Shown: positions 18,280 to 27,786 of the stretch, one piece after another
How positions within the stretch are numbered: position 1 is the first letter of the stretch
How the letters are laid out: every line of letters starts with the position of its first letter
NCBI RefSeq assembly: GCF_014898815.1
Contig: NW_026515462.1
Coordinates: 1 to 64,000 of the forward strand
From: Panonychus citri
Taxonomy: Eukaryota; Arthropoda; Arachnida; Trombidiformes; Tetranychidae
Reading direction: 5' to 3'
DNA: 64,000 nucleotides
Translations under genes and position numbers: made by a program
The notes under the pieces: model-generated
Database searches by the model: none
Seen by the model: the letters and a program-made list of their open reading frames with translations, nothing else
Told to the model about the DNA's origin: nothing

Positions 18280-21200
18280 TTAATTATCTTGTCTTAATAA
18301 ATAGTGGCCATAGGCTAATGTAGATACAGCATCATTACTAATGTATCGTTTGTTGTCATAAGGTGTAATACAAAGTTTGGAATATCTAAAAAGACGTATA
18401 TCATGATGATCCGATCCGATTCTGTGCATTGTTAGTTGTAAAATCGCATTACTTTCAATAGCTTTTTTATAATCATCGAAGGTAACACGATTCATAGCAG
18501 CTCGATTAACACCCTTTGCTCGTTTTTTCTCGCCATCATTTGTTTTATATGCATATAGCTTTGACTTGAGTGCTACAAATTCAAGCATCACATCACCAGC
18601 GAGTTCATCTTTTAGATAGCCTATTTCTTTTTCGTGTGCAACGGAAAAATATGGATGATTCCTCGGATAGTTACTTGTATCAAGGATACTATGCATGCGA
18701 GCAATGATTGCTTCATTGGAAGCTTGTTTTATCTCATAGATGAAACTATCTGTGTCAGTATAAACCAAATTAATATTATCACCATATGTTGCTTTAAAAT
18801 GGTTATAATGAAGATCGTACATCTTCATTTTTGAAAGCTCGAGTACTGTAAATCCAATTGCAATCGGCTTGTCCATAACAATATTTTTCCGCTTCATCTT
18901 GAAAAGTATTCGATTCTCATCTAGAATAAGGAAGTTCTCACAAGTATTATCACGAAGATGTTTCTCAGCTGAAGCGTTATCCAAGACGAGATCAACTTGT
19001 GTGTGTTTTCTTTTATCTTCGATCGTCTTTCCGTATATACTGTTGACCATCAACTTCCAAAAGTCTTTTTCAAAATTTGTTGATGACTGTTTACGTTGTT
19101 GTGTACAAAATTCAACATAGGGTTTTAACCATGGAGATTGATTGAATCGTATGATTCTATGTATTTTGGTCAATCTCATCCCTTCTTTCATGTAGAAACT
19201 TAGAGTTTTTCCATGAACAACATACTTTTCCCTCTTGAGAAATGTTGTTACTAATTTCGGGATTTTTGTACCTTTATTACCGATAGCTTCCAGTCGCTGT
19301 GTGATATCTTTCTGATATCGACTCTGTATATCATCTGTTATAGTCATTTTATACGGAGCCAGAGGGTAATCATTATGTTTATTATGGAGATGATCTGGAT
19401 ACTCTAAGTCAACTTCGAGAATAAACCCAATTGTCTTGTATGAATCATTTGTATCGGTGATCATACGAATTACATCAACGTAATGGTTTGTAGGTACCCA
19501 TGAATATTCACCAACTGGTAGATCTTGAGACATTGAATAACCATATAGATTATTGACATCAAAGTAAGCAAGACTTATTGGTTCTTTTGTGGAATCATAA
19601 TTTGGACATGATGTGTTGTTGGCTATTACATGTCGTTTAGAAACCTGAGTAAGTCCACCTCTGATTCCTTTTTCAACCATGAGCAGCATATCAACGTCTG
19701 TAATCAGACTCAATTTTACTTTTGTTTTTTTAATCGCAGCAGCCCATGCAAGACCAGGAGCAGAGAAGTAATGACAAGGGTCAATACCAAAATGGCGCCA
19801 ACTTGTTCTCCTGAAATTTTCAAAAACAGCTGCTAATAGTAAGCCATCAACTTTGAGGTAAATATCATGCAATTGTCTTAGAGATGTACAATTAAACTGA
19901 TTCCATATATTTGTAACATGTTCGTACATTTCTTCACTTATATGTGAATCTGTAAGAGTTGAATAGAATAACTCTTTTGGTGGTAAATGGTCAGTGGCAA
20001 AATCATTTATCGTTTTGAAATACTCATAAGGAAGACATGCCTTTTTCATGAGTAGATCGAAGGGTGTATCGGCTGGAAAAATTTGACTCAAAAGTTTCTT
20101 TTTGATATTTTCAGGAGCTGATGCTGCCAAGTTATCTAAAGATGCTGATAGAAAACTATAACTATCAAGAAAAGTGAAGTCATCCAACATGAAAGCGGTG
20201 TATTTTTCCATTGTATGAGGAATAAGTTTTGGGCTGCTATTAAACATTCCTGAACGTAAGGCATTGATTATGATGTGACCATCAAAATTTTTCAAGTTAT
20301 GAAAAATTACAGGAATTTTATTTGGCACTTGGTAAGCCACATTACATGCTTGATGAGCTGGTCCTCTGAATTTCCCAGTGAGATGGTCATGATCACGAAC
20401 TCTATCGTCACCAAGTAAATTTTCGCAAATATGACAAGTTTGTATTGTCTCAAACTCATGTTCATCAAGAGGTGACATTGAAAGAGGCTTGAAATTCGCT
20501 TGTCGATGAGCAAGAATTACTTCTTTCATACCTTTTAATGCTTCAAAAAATCGAGCACCAGCGTTTTCACCAAAATATAATTTTTTATCAATAATTTCAG
20601 CATTCCAATCAACTGCATAAATAACGAAGCTCACTGGCACTAATTCTGCTAAGACTTTTTCAGATCCAGTCACATCGGTTGAAAGTGTTTCAAAGTCTCC
20701 ATAGATGACATATGGGAATTGACTTTCTTTTCGATAATCGTTTCGTGTAATGAATGATTTACGACTTCCAGGCTCAGGTAAAACTAAACGTGCTGGCTTG
20801 TGGAATAAACAATCATCACGGTGAGCAGCTAACTTTTGAGATTCTTTAAATGATGAGATACAACGATAACAAAAGAAACGATTGGGTCTTCCTTGCTTAC
20901 TAGCAAATCGATTGAAATTTGATATCGTGTAGTAATGATCACCATGTAACAGAAGATTGCAGTGCTTTGGATGCTCTTTATCCATGATTTTAATTGGCCA
21001 GATTGTTTTTGTCTGCGTATCGTAGCTGTAAATATTTGTTGATATTTGGTTCTTTTTACAGAATTGATTTATCCGAGAAACAGGAACATTGCCTCGCACA
21101 TCAGAGAAGTCATAGGAATTTATATACCTACTGTAGCTGGATGAGCGCTGGGGGTTATGTGCTGGAGGGTGTAATGCTGCTAAAACTGCATACATGAAAC

Positions 21201-22047
21201 AGTCAGTGTTACAGTCAGGAGAAATAAGACATTTCTTATTTTTAAGCTCATTCGGTAATGTATGTGATCTACATCCACCTCTATGTGGTTTGTATAAGCC
21301 AAAAACAATATCACAATGTAAGAATTTAGATACACTCCAGCCTGATCCTTTTTGTGTGTATTGGTCAATGAATAAATCGAGTTCAGTTAGACATTTACCA
21401 ATTTTTTTCGAAATATTTGTGGCCTGGTATACTTTATGAAGTGTTGATGTGAAAGTTGGTTTAATATACTGGAGGTCATCAAGTGATTCTTTCACCATTT
21501 CAACTTTGACACTAATTCCAACTTTGATCAGTTTAAGTTTAGCGATACCTATTTATAGAACAATAAATAATTAGTAAACCTTTATTAACTTTGACTTATT
21601 CTTAATTCCGACTCAATACTTACCGCATTTAATGATTTGCATTATGTTACCATGTAGTTCATCATGAACCCCACTTATATCGTAAATCTGAAGATTTGCA
21701 GCACGATATATAATGAATCGATTACCCATTGATGTGGAAATAAGATTGAACTTATCGATTACTGTGGGGAATCTAACATTTATCACAGGTGGAGGTGCTC
21801 CGCAGGTTTTCAAATGTAATTTATACATTCCATACCTTTTGTATGGTTTATGTGAACACCTTGGGCATTTGTATGTTCGTGATGATGTCATTGTAACATC
21901 CTCATCACCATCGGACGATTCAGTCGAAGAGAATGAAAGAATCTCAGTTCCAGATGATTCAGCAGAAGACGAGGATGATGCTTCAGTAGACGATGAAGAT
22001 GATGAGTCTTGAGAGTGCATAATTACTGTATCATCACCTGAGTCCAT
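18280..22047 (-). CDS. Protein-primed family B DNA polymerase, spliced
   Basis: Two exons, 22047-21624 and 21548-18280, join in phase through a 75-nt intron (donor GTAAGT, acceptor AAATAG), giving about 1230 aa. The first exon encodes a serine/acidic head and a C2H2 finger (CPRC to HLKTC). Then come the Polinton N-terminal region with DCFMYAVLAALHP and a second Cys/His cluster (FCYRC), exonuclease motifs (YGDFET near residue 426, NLKNFDGH) and polymerase motifs A (DVNNLYG, near 804), B (NSIYGKT, near 975) and C (YTDTDS, near 1068). The usual protein-priming insertions lie between. A CTCTAG acceptor at 22072 suggests a further noncoding 5' exon. Its 3' end is 32 bp from the protease gene's end, tail to tail. 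Confidence 0.93.
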
Positions 22048-22144
22048 CAGGACAGTTTCATCATCAGAACTCTAGAGAAAAAAAAAGAAAAATTATGAGG
22101 TTATTTACCGGCAAATTCAAATATTTTTGAGTCAATAAATTTAT

Positions 22145-22171
22145 GAGTTTGAATGTTCATAATGGATGAAT
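22145..22171 (+). repeat. Left arm of a 25-bp inverted repeat
   Basis: Contains ATGTTCATAATGGATGAAT. An inverted copy lies at 22707-22731 inside the intron of the next gene; the two flank the 119-aa gene. Confidence 0.65.
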
Positions 22172-22248
22172 GGAAATATATTAAATTTATTTTTTGTTAT
22201 TCATAATCTTTTCAAGATTTTATTGTCATCATTTTTCTTTCTTTTCAA

Positions 22249-22346
22249 TCATTATTATTATTATTATTATTGTTATTATTATTATCATTATCATTATCAT
22301 CATTATCATAGTTATATATATATTTATATATTTATTATTATTATTA
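22249..22346. repeat. ATT/ATC-rich microsatellite
   Basis: Long runs of ATT and ATC triplets with a TATATA patch just after the stop of the leftward 119-aa gene; no coding signal. Confidence 0.8.
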
Positions 22347-22769
22347 TTATTTATCATCTTTCTTCTCTTCATCATTTAGTTTTGGCTTTTTATTGCCAAC
22401 GTCTGCAAATAGGTTTTTATATTTTTTCGTTTTTTCAGCAAGTTTTTTTTCGGCTTGCGCAATGTTTTTTTCCATCTCCTCTTTTTTCTCTCCTTCAGGT
22501 GTTACCAATATCCGCTGGTACATGCCTATCAGTTTTTGTTCAATTTTATCAGCGGCTGCAAAATTTTTCCGCCCTTTCTGCATAAGCCAGATCTGTTTAT
22601 ATATGTCCTCCCTAGGCATATCCTTCATTTTTTGAGCCCTTTCTTTAGCCCGTAACTTGGCTTTCTGATTTTTAGTTAAGCCCTCAGGGTACCGCTGTAA
22701 AGAAAAATTCATCCATTATGAACATAAACTCAAAAATCTATCTTATTAGAAACTTACCTGGCTATCCAT
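22347..22769 (-). CDS. Spliced small lysine-rich provirus protein
   Basis: Exon 1 holds only ATG plus three codons (22769-22758), then a 63-nt intron (GTAAGT to TTTACAG) and exon 2 22694-22347; about 119 aa, beginning MDSQ then RYPEGLTKNQ. The protein is one long charged helix, rich in K and E, with a KKPKLNDEEKKDDK end, so a nuclear or nucleic-acid-associated role is plausible. Upstream lie two introns (22822-22982 and 23070-23249), each with the conserved hairpin. I do not recognise the family. Confidence 0.6.
22707..22731 (-). repeat. Right arm of the inverted repeat with 22145-22171
   Basis: Inverted copy of TGTTCATAATGGATGAAT plus neighbours; it overlaps the intron just upstream of its acceptor. 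Confidence 0.65.
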
Positions 22770-22907
22770 TATTGTTGTTGACAATAGAAATTGAAAAAAG
22801 TTCAGAGAAACAGTTGCACACCTAATGAAATAAATTAGAAAAGAAATCAATCGATTAATGCACAGAAATTCTAACCTGTTGACTAATATATTCATCAGAA
22901 CATCACT

Positions 22908-22949
22908 AGAGATAAAAGGACAACCCTGAAGGCCATCACAATTATCTCT
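22908..22949 (-). ncRNA. Intronic hairpin RNA, copy H1
   Basis: Lower stem AGAGATAA/TTATCTCT (8 bp), upper stem GATGGCC/GGTTGTC (7 bp with G-U pairs), loop TTCAG. It lies in the apparent intron 22982-22822 of the leftward unit. Confidence 0.65.
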
Positions 22950-23174
22950 TGGACTTGCATGGAAAAAGAAAGATTCACTTACGATATGAAATTTATTGTA
23001 AAATGAAAAAATTTTCTAACGATAAGATGGTGGAATTTGAAACAAATGGTTTAAAAATTCAATGAAAATCTGAATCGATAAAAGAAAAACAAAAAAAGAA
23101 AAGAAAATGGTTAGAAACTAATTACATAAATGAATTAATTACCACTCAATATTTGGCAGACTTTGCTCATCACT

Positions 23175-23216
23175 AGAGATGTAGGGACAACCCCGAAGGT
23201 TATCACAAACATCTCT
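23175..23216 (-). ncRNA. Intronic hairpin RNA, copy H2
   Basis: Lower stem AGAGATGT/ACATCTCT, upper stem GATAACC/GGTTGTC, loop TTCGG. A further outer stem TGGCAGA (23234-23228) pairs with TCTGCCA (23160-23154). It lies in the apparent intron 23249-23070. Confidence 0.7.
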
Positions 23217-23430
23217 TGGACTCGCATTCTGCCATTGAAATGAACTTACCAAGACGAAAGCTGGAGACAAACTGAGAGAAAACCACTAGTTTTGGTATTT
23301 ATATACTTTGTTTTGACACGTGACTGCAAAATAGACAGAGAAAGTAGACAGAGAAAAAAGAAAGAGAAAGTGAATAGAAAGATGGACTACGTGACTGAAT
23401 GCACACACACATGCAAATGATGCAATAATT

Positions 23431-23514
23431 ATTTCGCAATAACAATTTCACAATAAATATTTCGCAATAACTATTTCGCAATAAATATTTCGCAATAAAC
23501 ATTTCGCAATAGTT
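23431..23514. repeat. Six 14-bp tandem repeats at the divergent centre
   Basis: ATTTCGCAATAAAT-type units, six in a row, differing mostly in the last two bases; one has TTTCACAAT. They lie between the leftward and rightward hairpin-intron transcription units, where a shared promoter or enhancer would be expected. Confidence 0.85.
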
Positions 23515-23642
23515 AATATTGTGCAATTTTTGCTCTGTCTGTTTTCTCTGTCTACATTTAAAATAATTATTGTAAGTCATATTGAGGTCTCAGTTTATGA
23601 TCAACCTTTGAAGTGGTAAGTTGATTTTCTCATGCGAGTCCG

Positions 23643-23684
23643 AGAGATATTTGTGATGACCTTCGGGGTCGTCCTTATATCTCT
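23643..23684 (+). ncRNA. Intronic hairpin RNA, copy H3
   Basis: Lower stem AGAGATAT/ATATCTCT, upper stem GATGACC/GGTCGTC, loop TTCGG. Apparent intron 23616-23754. Confidence 0.7.
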
Positions 23685-23885
23685 AGTGATGAGCAATAGT
23701 TAGTTAAATTAGATTGTGGAAATTCACTAATCCTTAATATATTTATTTATTTAGCTCATAATCAGATTGTTATTTCACCGAATTCAAAGTTTCTCTGTAT
23801 ATCCCGATAATCCCCTTATTAAACGAATTTTTCATACAATATCAGTTTTGTAATTAACCATACTACTGTTTCATACTAAAGAAAA

Positions 23886-24312
23886 ATGGTTCTTTCATAT
23901 AGAGAGAGAGTGAGTATACCAAATTATATTAACTCAACCACAATGTATAATTCGATGCTTTTTTCATTTTAAATTAATTAATAAGAGGTTACTCCATAGT
24001 AAGTATTTGGACACTTACACTATATTAATTGTTAGAGCTGTCCCCTTGGAGAAAGAGTTGAGTGAATATGGGTATCATTACAATGGTAATGATCTACCAT
24101 ATGATCAATTTGATTTGGATGGATCAATTAAAAAAATATTGAGAAGACCGAGACCACCTGCACATAGCCCAGTCTTTGAAAAATATAATACACTCCTAGA
24201 AATTGATTTACTCAGAGTCCAAGCAATTCATATCATGCGAACTCTGGTGCGTGATCCTGAGTATCTCCCTGAAGTTTGCTTCGATGAAGATTTGAGTATT
24301 CGCTTAAATTGA
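23886..24312 (+). CDS. Provirus small protein, member 2 of the three-copy family
   Basis: Exon 1 23886-23909 (MVLSYRER, donor GTGAGT) and exon 2 most simply 24004-24312, using the in-phase AG at 24002-24003; a better-looking CCATAG at 23999 would be out of phase. This gives about 110 aa. Aligned with member 1 at 9934, the first exon ends in ER in both, the second begins with a similar (L/Y)-x-x-TY stretch, and FDLDGS, IKKIL-R, and LLEIDLLR follow in the same order. It lies downstream of the H3 intron and upstream of the H4-H7 introns. Confidence 0.6.
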
Positions 24313-24354
24313 AATCTTCAGTACTCAAAGTGGTAAGTTGAAATTTGTAAGTCC

Positions 24355-24396
24355 AGAGATGATTGTGATGACCTTCGAGGTCGTCCTTTCACCTCT
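24355..24396 (+). ncRNA. Intronic hairpin RNA, copy H4
   Basis: AGAG/CTCT base, GATGACC/GGTCGTC upper stem, loop TTCGA. Confidence 0.65.
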
Positions 24397-24617
24397 AGTA
24401 ATGAGCAATTTAGGTCAAATATTTTAGAAACATCTGTGCAAATTTATTATATTTACACAATTTTATTTGTTTCTTTCCAGATGTTTTTTTAACCAACACA
24501 TGTTTTTGTTGCCAATGTTATTTACTTTCCAATTTCATTTCATTTCATTTCATTTCATTTACTCTTTAACCTTCAAAGTGGTAAGTTCATATTTTGACAG
24601 TAAAAAGTGCAAGTCCA

Positions 24618-24659
24618 AGAGATGATTGTGATGACCTTTGGGGTCGTCCTTTCACCTCT
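24618..24659 (+). ncRNA. Intronic hairpin RNA, copy H5
   Basis: AGAG/CTCT base, GATGACC/GGTCGTC upper stem, loop TTTGG. Confidence 0.65.
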
Positions 24660-24848
24660 AGTGATGAGCAATGTTACTCAAATGCTCTGAGACATATATA
24701 AAATAATCATTCAATTTAATTTGTTTCTCTCCAGATATTTCTCAGTTAATACAGATTTTTGCTGTTATTTATATTTACATTTTATCTCATTACCTTTCAA
24801 CATTCAAACTGGTAAGTTCATATTTAGATAATAAAAAGTGCAAGTCCA

Positions 24849-24890
24849 AGAGATGATTGTGATGACCTTTGGGGTCGTCCTTTCACCTCT
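24849..24890 (+). ncRNA. Intronic hairpin RNA, copy H6
   Basis: AGAG/CTCT base, GATGACC/GGTCGTC upper stem, loop TTTGG. Confidence 0.65.
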
Positions 24891-25070
24891 AGTGATGAGC
24901 AATATAGTTCAAATATTCTGTAACACATATATGCATTCATTCAATCTTATTTGTTTCTCTCCAGATATTCAGTTACATCACCATTTTTTCTTTTGTCATT
25001 ATATATATATATATATCTCCAACTTTCAGAGTGGTAAGTTCATATTTTGATAATGAAATATGCAAGTCCG

Positions 25071-25112
25071 AAAGATAATTGTGATGACCTTTAGGGTTGT
25101 CCTTTAAACTTT
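25071..25112 (+). ncRNA. Intronic hairpin RNA, copy H7
   Basis: AAAG/CTTT base (a paired G-C to A-U change relative to the others), GATGACC/GGTTGTC upper stem, loop TTTAG. Confidence 0.65.
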
Positions 25113-25192
25113 AGTGATGAGCAAAGATAAAAAGATTAGTTATATGATTACTAATCAACAAGTCTTTTCAAATTTTCAACCAGATTATAAAA

Positions 25193-25540
25193 ATGGAAAA
25201 CCGTCTTGATAGACGAATAGAAAATATCAATGATAGAAATAGAAGGATTATGGAAGATTTGCGATTTTGTTTAAACGAGTTTTCGCAACAAGTTGTCCAG
25301 ATAATCATCAAGCTCAAAGAATTTGGCTTCAATTTTGATAACTGGACCTTACCTTTTAAACTAGGCGATTTACCTGGATCTATTAAAGAATTGTTAAAAA
25401 GAAAAATGCCACCCCAACATTGTGTAACATACAATCTGGTTGTTCAATTGAATGAAATTGATCTTTATGAGTCAATTACTCCATCACTTGACAGCTCTCG
25501 AGCAAAACCCATTATATACACCTTCCCCTATTGTACTTAA
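25193..25540 (+). CDS. Provirus small protein, member 3 of the three-copy family
   Basis: 115-aa ORF opening 10 nt after the acceptor of the last hairpin intron (AACCAG at 25183). After a basic N-terminal stretch the protein follows members 1 and 2: CLNEFS, FGFNFDNW, LGDLPGSIKELLKR and QLNEIDLYES align with the matching segments at 9934 and 23886. It lacks the separate short first coding exon, which is replaced by a noncoding leader. The function is unknown. Confidence 0.65.
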   Translation: MENRLDRRIENINDRNRRIMEDLRFCLNEFSQQVVQIIIKLKEFGFNFDNWTLPFKLGDLPGSIKELLKRKMPPQHCVTYNLVVQLNEIDLYESITPSLDSSRAKPIIYTFPYCT

Positions 25541-25601
25541 TTAAGAAACATGATTCAGTCCATTTTTGTCGAAAATATCAAAAAATATCTACTATATAAC
25601 C

Positions 25602-25766
25602 ATGTTAAAGAAGAAAATAACTCATAACTCACAGATATCAAACATAAATTATGAGAGAAAAATAAATATCAAATTGCGTAAAATTAAAACTGATCATGAT
25701 TTATTTCATATATTGAAAATTCAATCAGTTTACATTGAATCTGTTTATGAGCCGGAAGATTTATAA
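25602..25766 (+). CDS. Possible small basic ORF
   Basis: 54 aa, lysine/isoleucine-rich, preceded by CTATATAACC. No family recognised; may be chance. Confidence 0.2.
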   Translation: MLKKKITHNSQISNINYERKINIKLRKIKTDHDLFHILKIQSVYIESVYEPEDL

Positions 25767-25953
25767 ATAGGAATTAACATATTTGAATTAGTTATTTAAT
25801 TGAGTATACATGATAGAGTTAGTAGGAGCGTGTATATTTTCGATTAATCCTCGTAAATTTGCATCCGTATAATATCGACTTCAATTAGTTCACAACATAG
25901 TGGGTAAGCGGGTGTTCTTTTCGGGTAATTTACGTTTTAATATGTGTGGGATT

Positions 25954-26097
25954 TCACGGTTTCTCGTACTCATAAGTCCATTCATTTATACTTGACCAAC
26001 CCATCTCTTCTATTCGTTTCCTTAGATGTTGAGCCCGATTTGTTAGAACAGTCATTTTATTCCTTGCAGTGTCCTGATTTATTATTCTACTAGCCAT
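25954..26097 (-). CDS. Possible small ORF
   Basis: 47 aa from the ATG at 26097 (MASRIINQDT), with a CCTCAG acceptor-like site just upstream. It could be the last exon of a leftward gene; no partner exon found. Confidence 0.2.
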   Translation of the reverse strand: MASRIINQDTARNKMTVLTNRAQHLRKRIEEMGWSSINEWTYEYEKP

Positions 26098-26264
26098 GCT
26101 TCGCTGAGGAATAGACGGAACTTTTATCAGTTTAACTGTGATATTTTCACACGGGATAAAGTAAATATTCAAACAGACGCAATAAAACCAGTCAATATCA
26201 ATTCGTTATAATTTAAATTTAGTATTTATTTAAACGTAAAATGTTTCTTATATGTATACACTTT

Positions 26265-26545
26265 TCAATTATTTGTACTTGTTGATACTTGATTTTCCAT
26301 GAATCTTAGTTGTTGAATCTTGGCTTTCATGAAGTTTTGAAGACGCATCAATAATCTGAAGAACCCTTCTTCATATGTAAACTCATAAAGAAGGTAAATT
26401 TTATTGATTATTGTATTGTACCATTTGATATTTTCACGTGTAACATTAGTATCGTTACTCAAGTTACATTTACAGTTTCCTTCGGCTTTCATTCTGCAGA
26501 GCTCACTGAAGTAATCCAGAATTTCATCTCGTAGATTTTGAGCAC
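26265..26545 (-). CDS. Right-arm leftward gene, 3' exon
   Basis: An open frame from an acceptor (CAACTCACAG, ending at 26546) to the stop at 26265, about 93 codons, helical and charged, with a CKCN pair. It faces inward from the right TIR as the gene at 9934 does from the left. The first coding exon upstream was not identified and the N terminus is therefore open. No family recognised. Confidence 0.4.
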
Positions 26546-26865
26546 CTGTGAGTTGAAATTGTTGCTCAAGTAAACAAGTTTATTGAGAACGGAAATATAA
26601 ACTGTTCCATTGTCGTTGATTCACGGTTAAAGTTGATTGACTCAAGATCATCAAAATCCACAATTATCACTTTTCGTAGTCAAATTGGTTGAAATTCACC
26701 CAAAATTCACAATTAACTTTTTGATGTTTACACTTATAAGCTCAAACTAGAAATGATATAAATAGAATTTATTATGTGATAACACAATGAGGGAGTGGAA
26801 AAAGCTCCCTTATAACAGCCAATAGATTTCCAACTAATCAGAACTAAGATACATCATTATATTGA

Positions 26866-27213
26866 AGCTTAAAAAAGCCAAAATTGTTGATCAGGAAATT
26901 ACCAGATGGCGCCACATGTGCTAGAAGTGTACTTGTATAGAAAATTCCATTATAATATTTAATAACACATCTTATGAAGGTTTTCTGAAGTGTGCCAAGT
27001 TAACCCATATATAATAACATCATAGAACACTCGGTATTCAGAAGGCTCCAAAGATGGTTTTTCATAGTGTGCCAGAGGTTAACTTGTATACTTGACCCCA
27101 TATACAGGGTGCCCTAAAGGGCACCCCGTATTCAGATCACACCGTAGGATGATTTTCTTCACTTTGGTACACCCTGTATAAAACTGTGCCAGAGGTTAAC
27201 TTTTTATACTACT
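26866..27213 (-). repeat. Right terminal inverted repeat
   Basis: 348 bp, inverted partner of 9414-9759. The homology stops abruptly at AAGCT on both sides. Confidence 0.93.
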
Positions 27214-27219
27214 CTCTCT
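27214..27219. repeat. Right target-site duplication (CTCTCT)
   Basis: Matches the left flank TTCTCT at five of six positions. It lies in a short CT run, so the exact boundary has some slack. Confidence 0.55.
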
Positions 27220-27786
27220 CTATTAATTAAGCCAATTTGATGATTATGATTGTTAATGATGATGAGGTTTTCATGGTGTTGTTCTTGATAATTAAAGGAA
27301 TCATCGGTGGAAGGCTTTTTGATGATTGGGGAAAAACGATCTCAGATGAATATGGTAAAGATATGAAAAGAGTGACTTGTAAACCTTAATTATTTTCATT
27401 TGTTTTGTTTTGTTGTCTTGTTACAATTAAACGATTGTTATTATTAATTGTGTTTGTTGTGTATGTGTGTGTGTGTGTTGTTAAAGCTTCAATTTGGACT
27501 ATCAATATCAGTTGGTGTGATGATAGTACACATCTTTTCGTAACTTGATTGTGAGTTCAATAAATTGTCTTTGTTTCTTTTCCTAAGAAATGGTAGTGCT
27601 TGAGATTGATGTGTAATTGGTAACTATTAGCTTTCGTTGGAGGGAGGAAATTTGGTTGATCTTTTCCAGGGTGGGAACGAGAGGGGTAGGATTGTGTTTT
27701 CCATAATGTACAAATCAAGTGAGAAGAAAATTTATAAATAAACCAGATATACACAGTAATTAATGTATTTGTAAAAAAGGGATTTT
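27220..27786. other. Intergenic, right host flank of the provirus
   Basis: AT-rich with a TG microsatellite near 27450-27480. No gene seen; this is the 3' side of the leftward kinase gene. Confidence 0.6.

Larger units (their letters stand above)
24333..25183 (+). repeat. Tandem array of four exon-intron units
   Basis: Introns 24333-24480, 24581-24734, 24812-24964 and 25034-25183 are 148-154 nt. Each begins G|GTAAGTT and ends in a pyrimidine tract plus CAG; three end TTTGTTTCT(T/C)TCCAG. Each holds one hairpin. The short exons between (100, 77 and 69 nt) are noncoding. The units clearly arose by tandem duplication of one intron with its flanks and lead to the ORF at 25193. Splicing is inferred from the sites. 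Confidence 0.65.
9414..27213 (+). mobile_element. Complete Polinton/Maverick (adintovirus-like) provirus, 17.8 kb
   Basis: Both ends read AGTAGTATAAAAAG in inverted orientation and are continuous with TIRs of about 346 bp. Inside are the hallmark genes of Polintons: A32/FtsK-like packaging ATPase, retrovirus-type integrase, two capsid-like proteins, an adenain-like cysteine protease and a family B DNA polymerase of protein-primed type. Capsid, integrase and ATPase genes read rightward from 10.5 to 18.2 kb; the polymerase reads leftward from 22.0 to 18.3 kb, the two blocks meeting tail to tail with only 32 bp between them. No core gene carries a stop or frameshift, and the TIRs differ at only a handful of sites, so the copy is young. 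Known Polintons are 15-20 kb with 6-bp target duplications, which fits. Confidence 0.95.

Noticed and set aside
18634..19120. ORFs on the plus strand inside the polymerase gene
   Set aside because: Antisense shadows of conserved polymerase codons.
23643..25112. Hammerhead ribozyme or box C/D snoRNA identity for the hairpins
   Set aside because: GTGATGA resembles part of the hammerhead core and box C, but no GAAA core strand and no convincing box D pairing was found.
22900..25130. CRISPR-like spaced repeats
   Set aside because: Repeats are hairpins inside introns with irregular long spacing and occur on both strands in a eukaryotic element; no CRISPR features.
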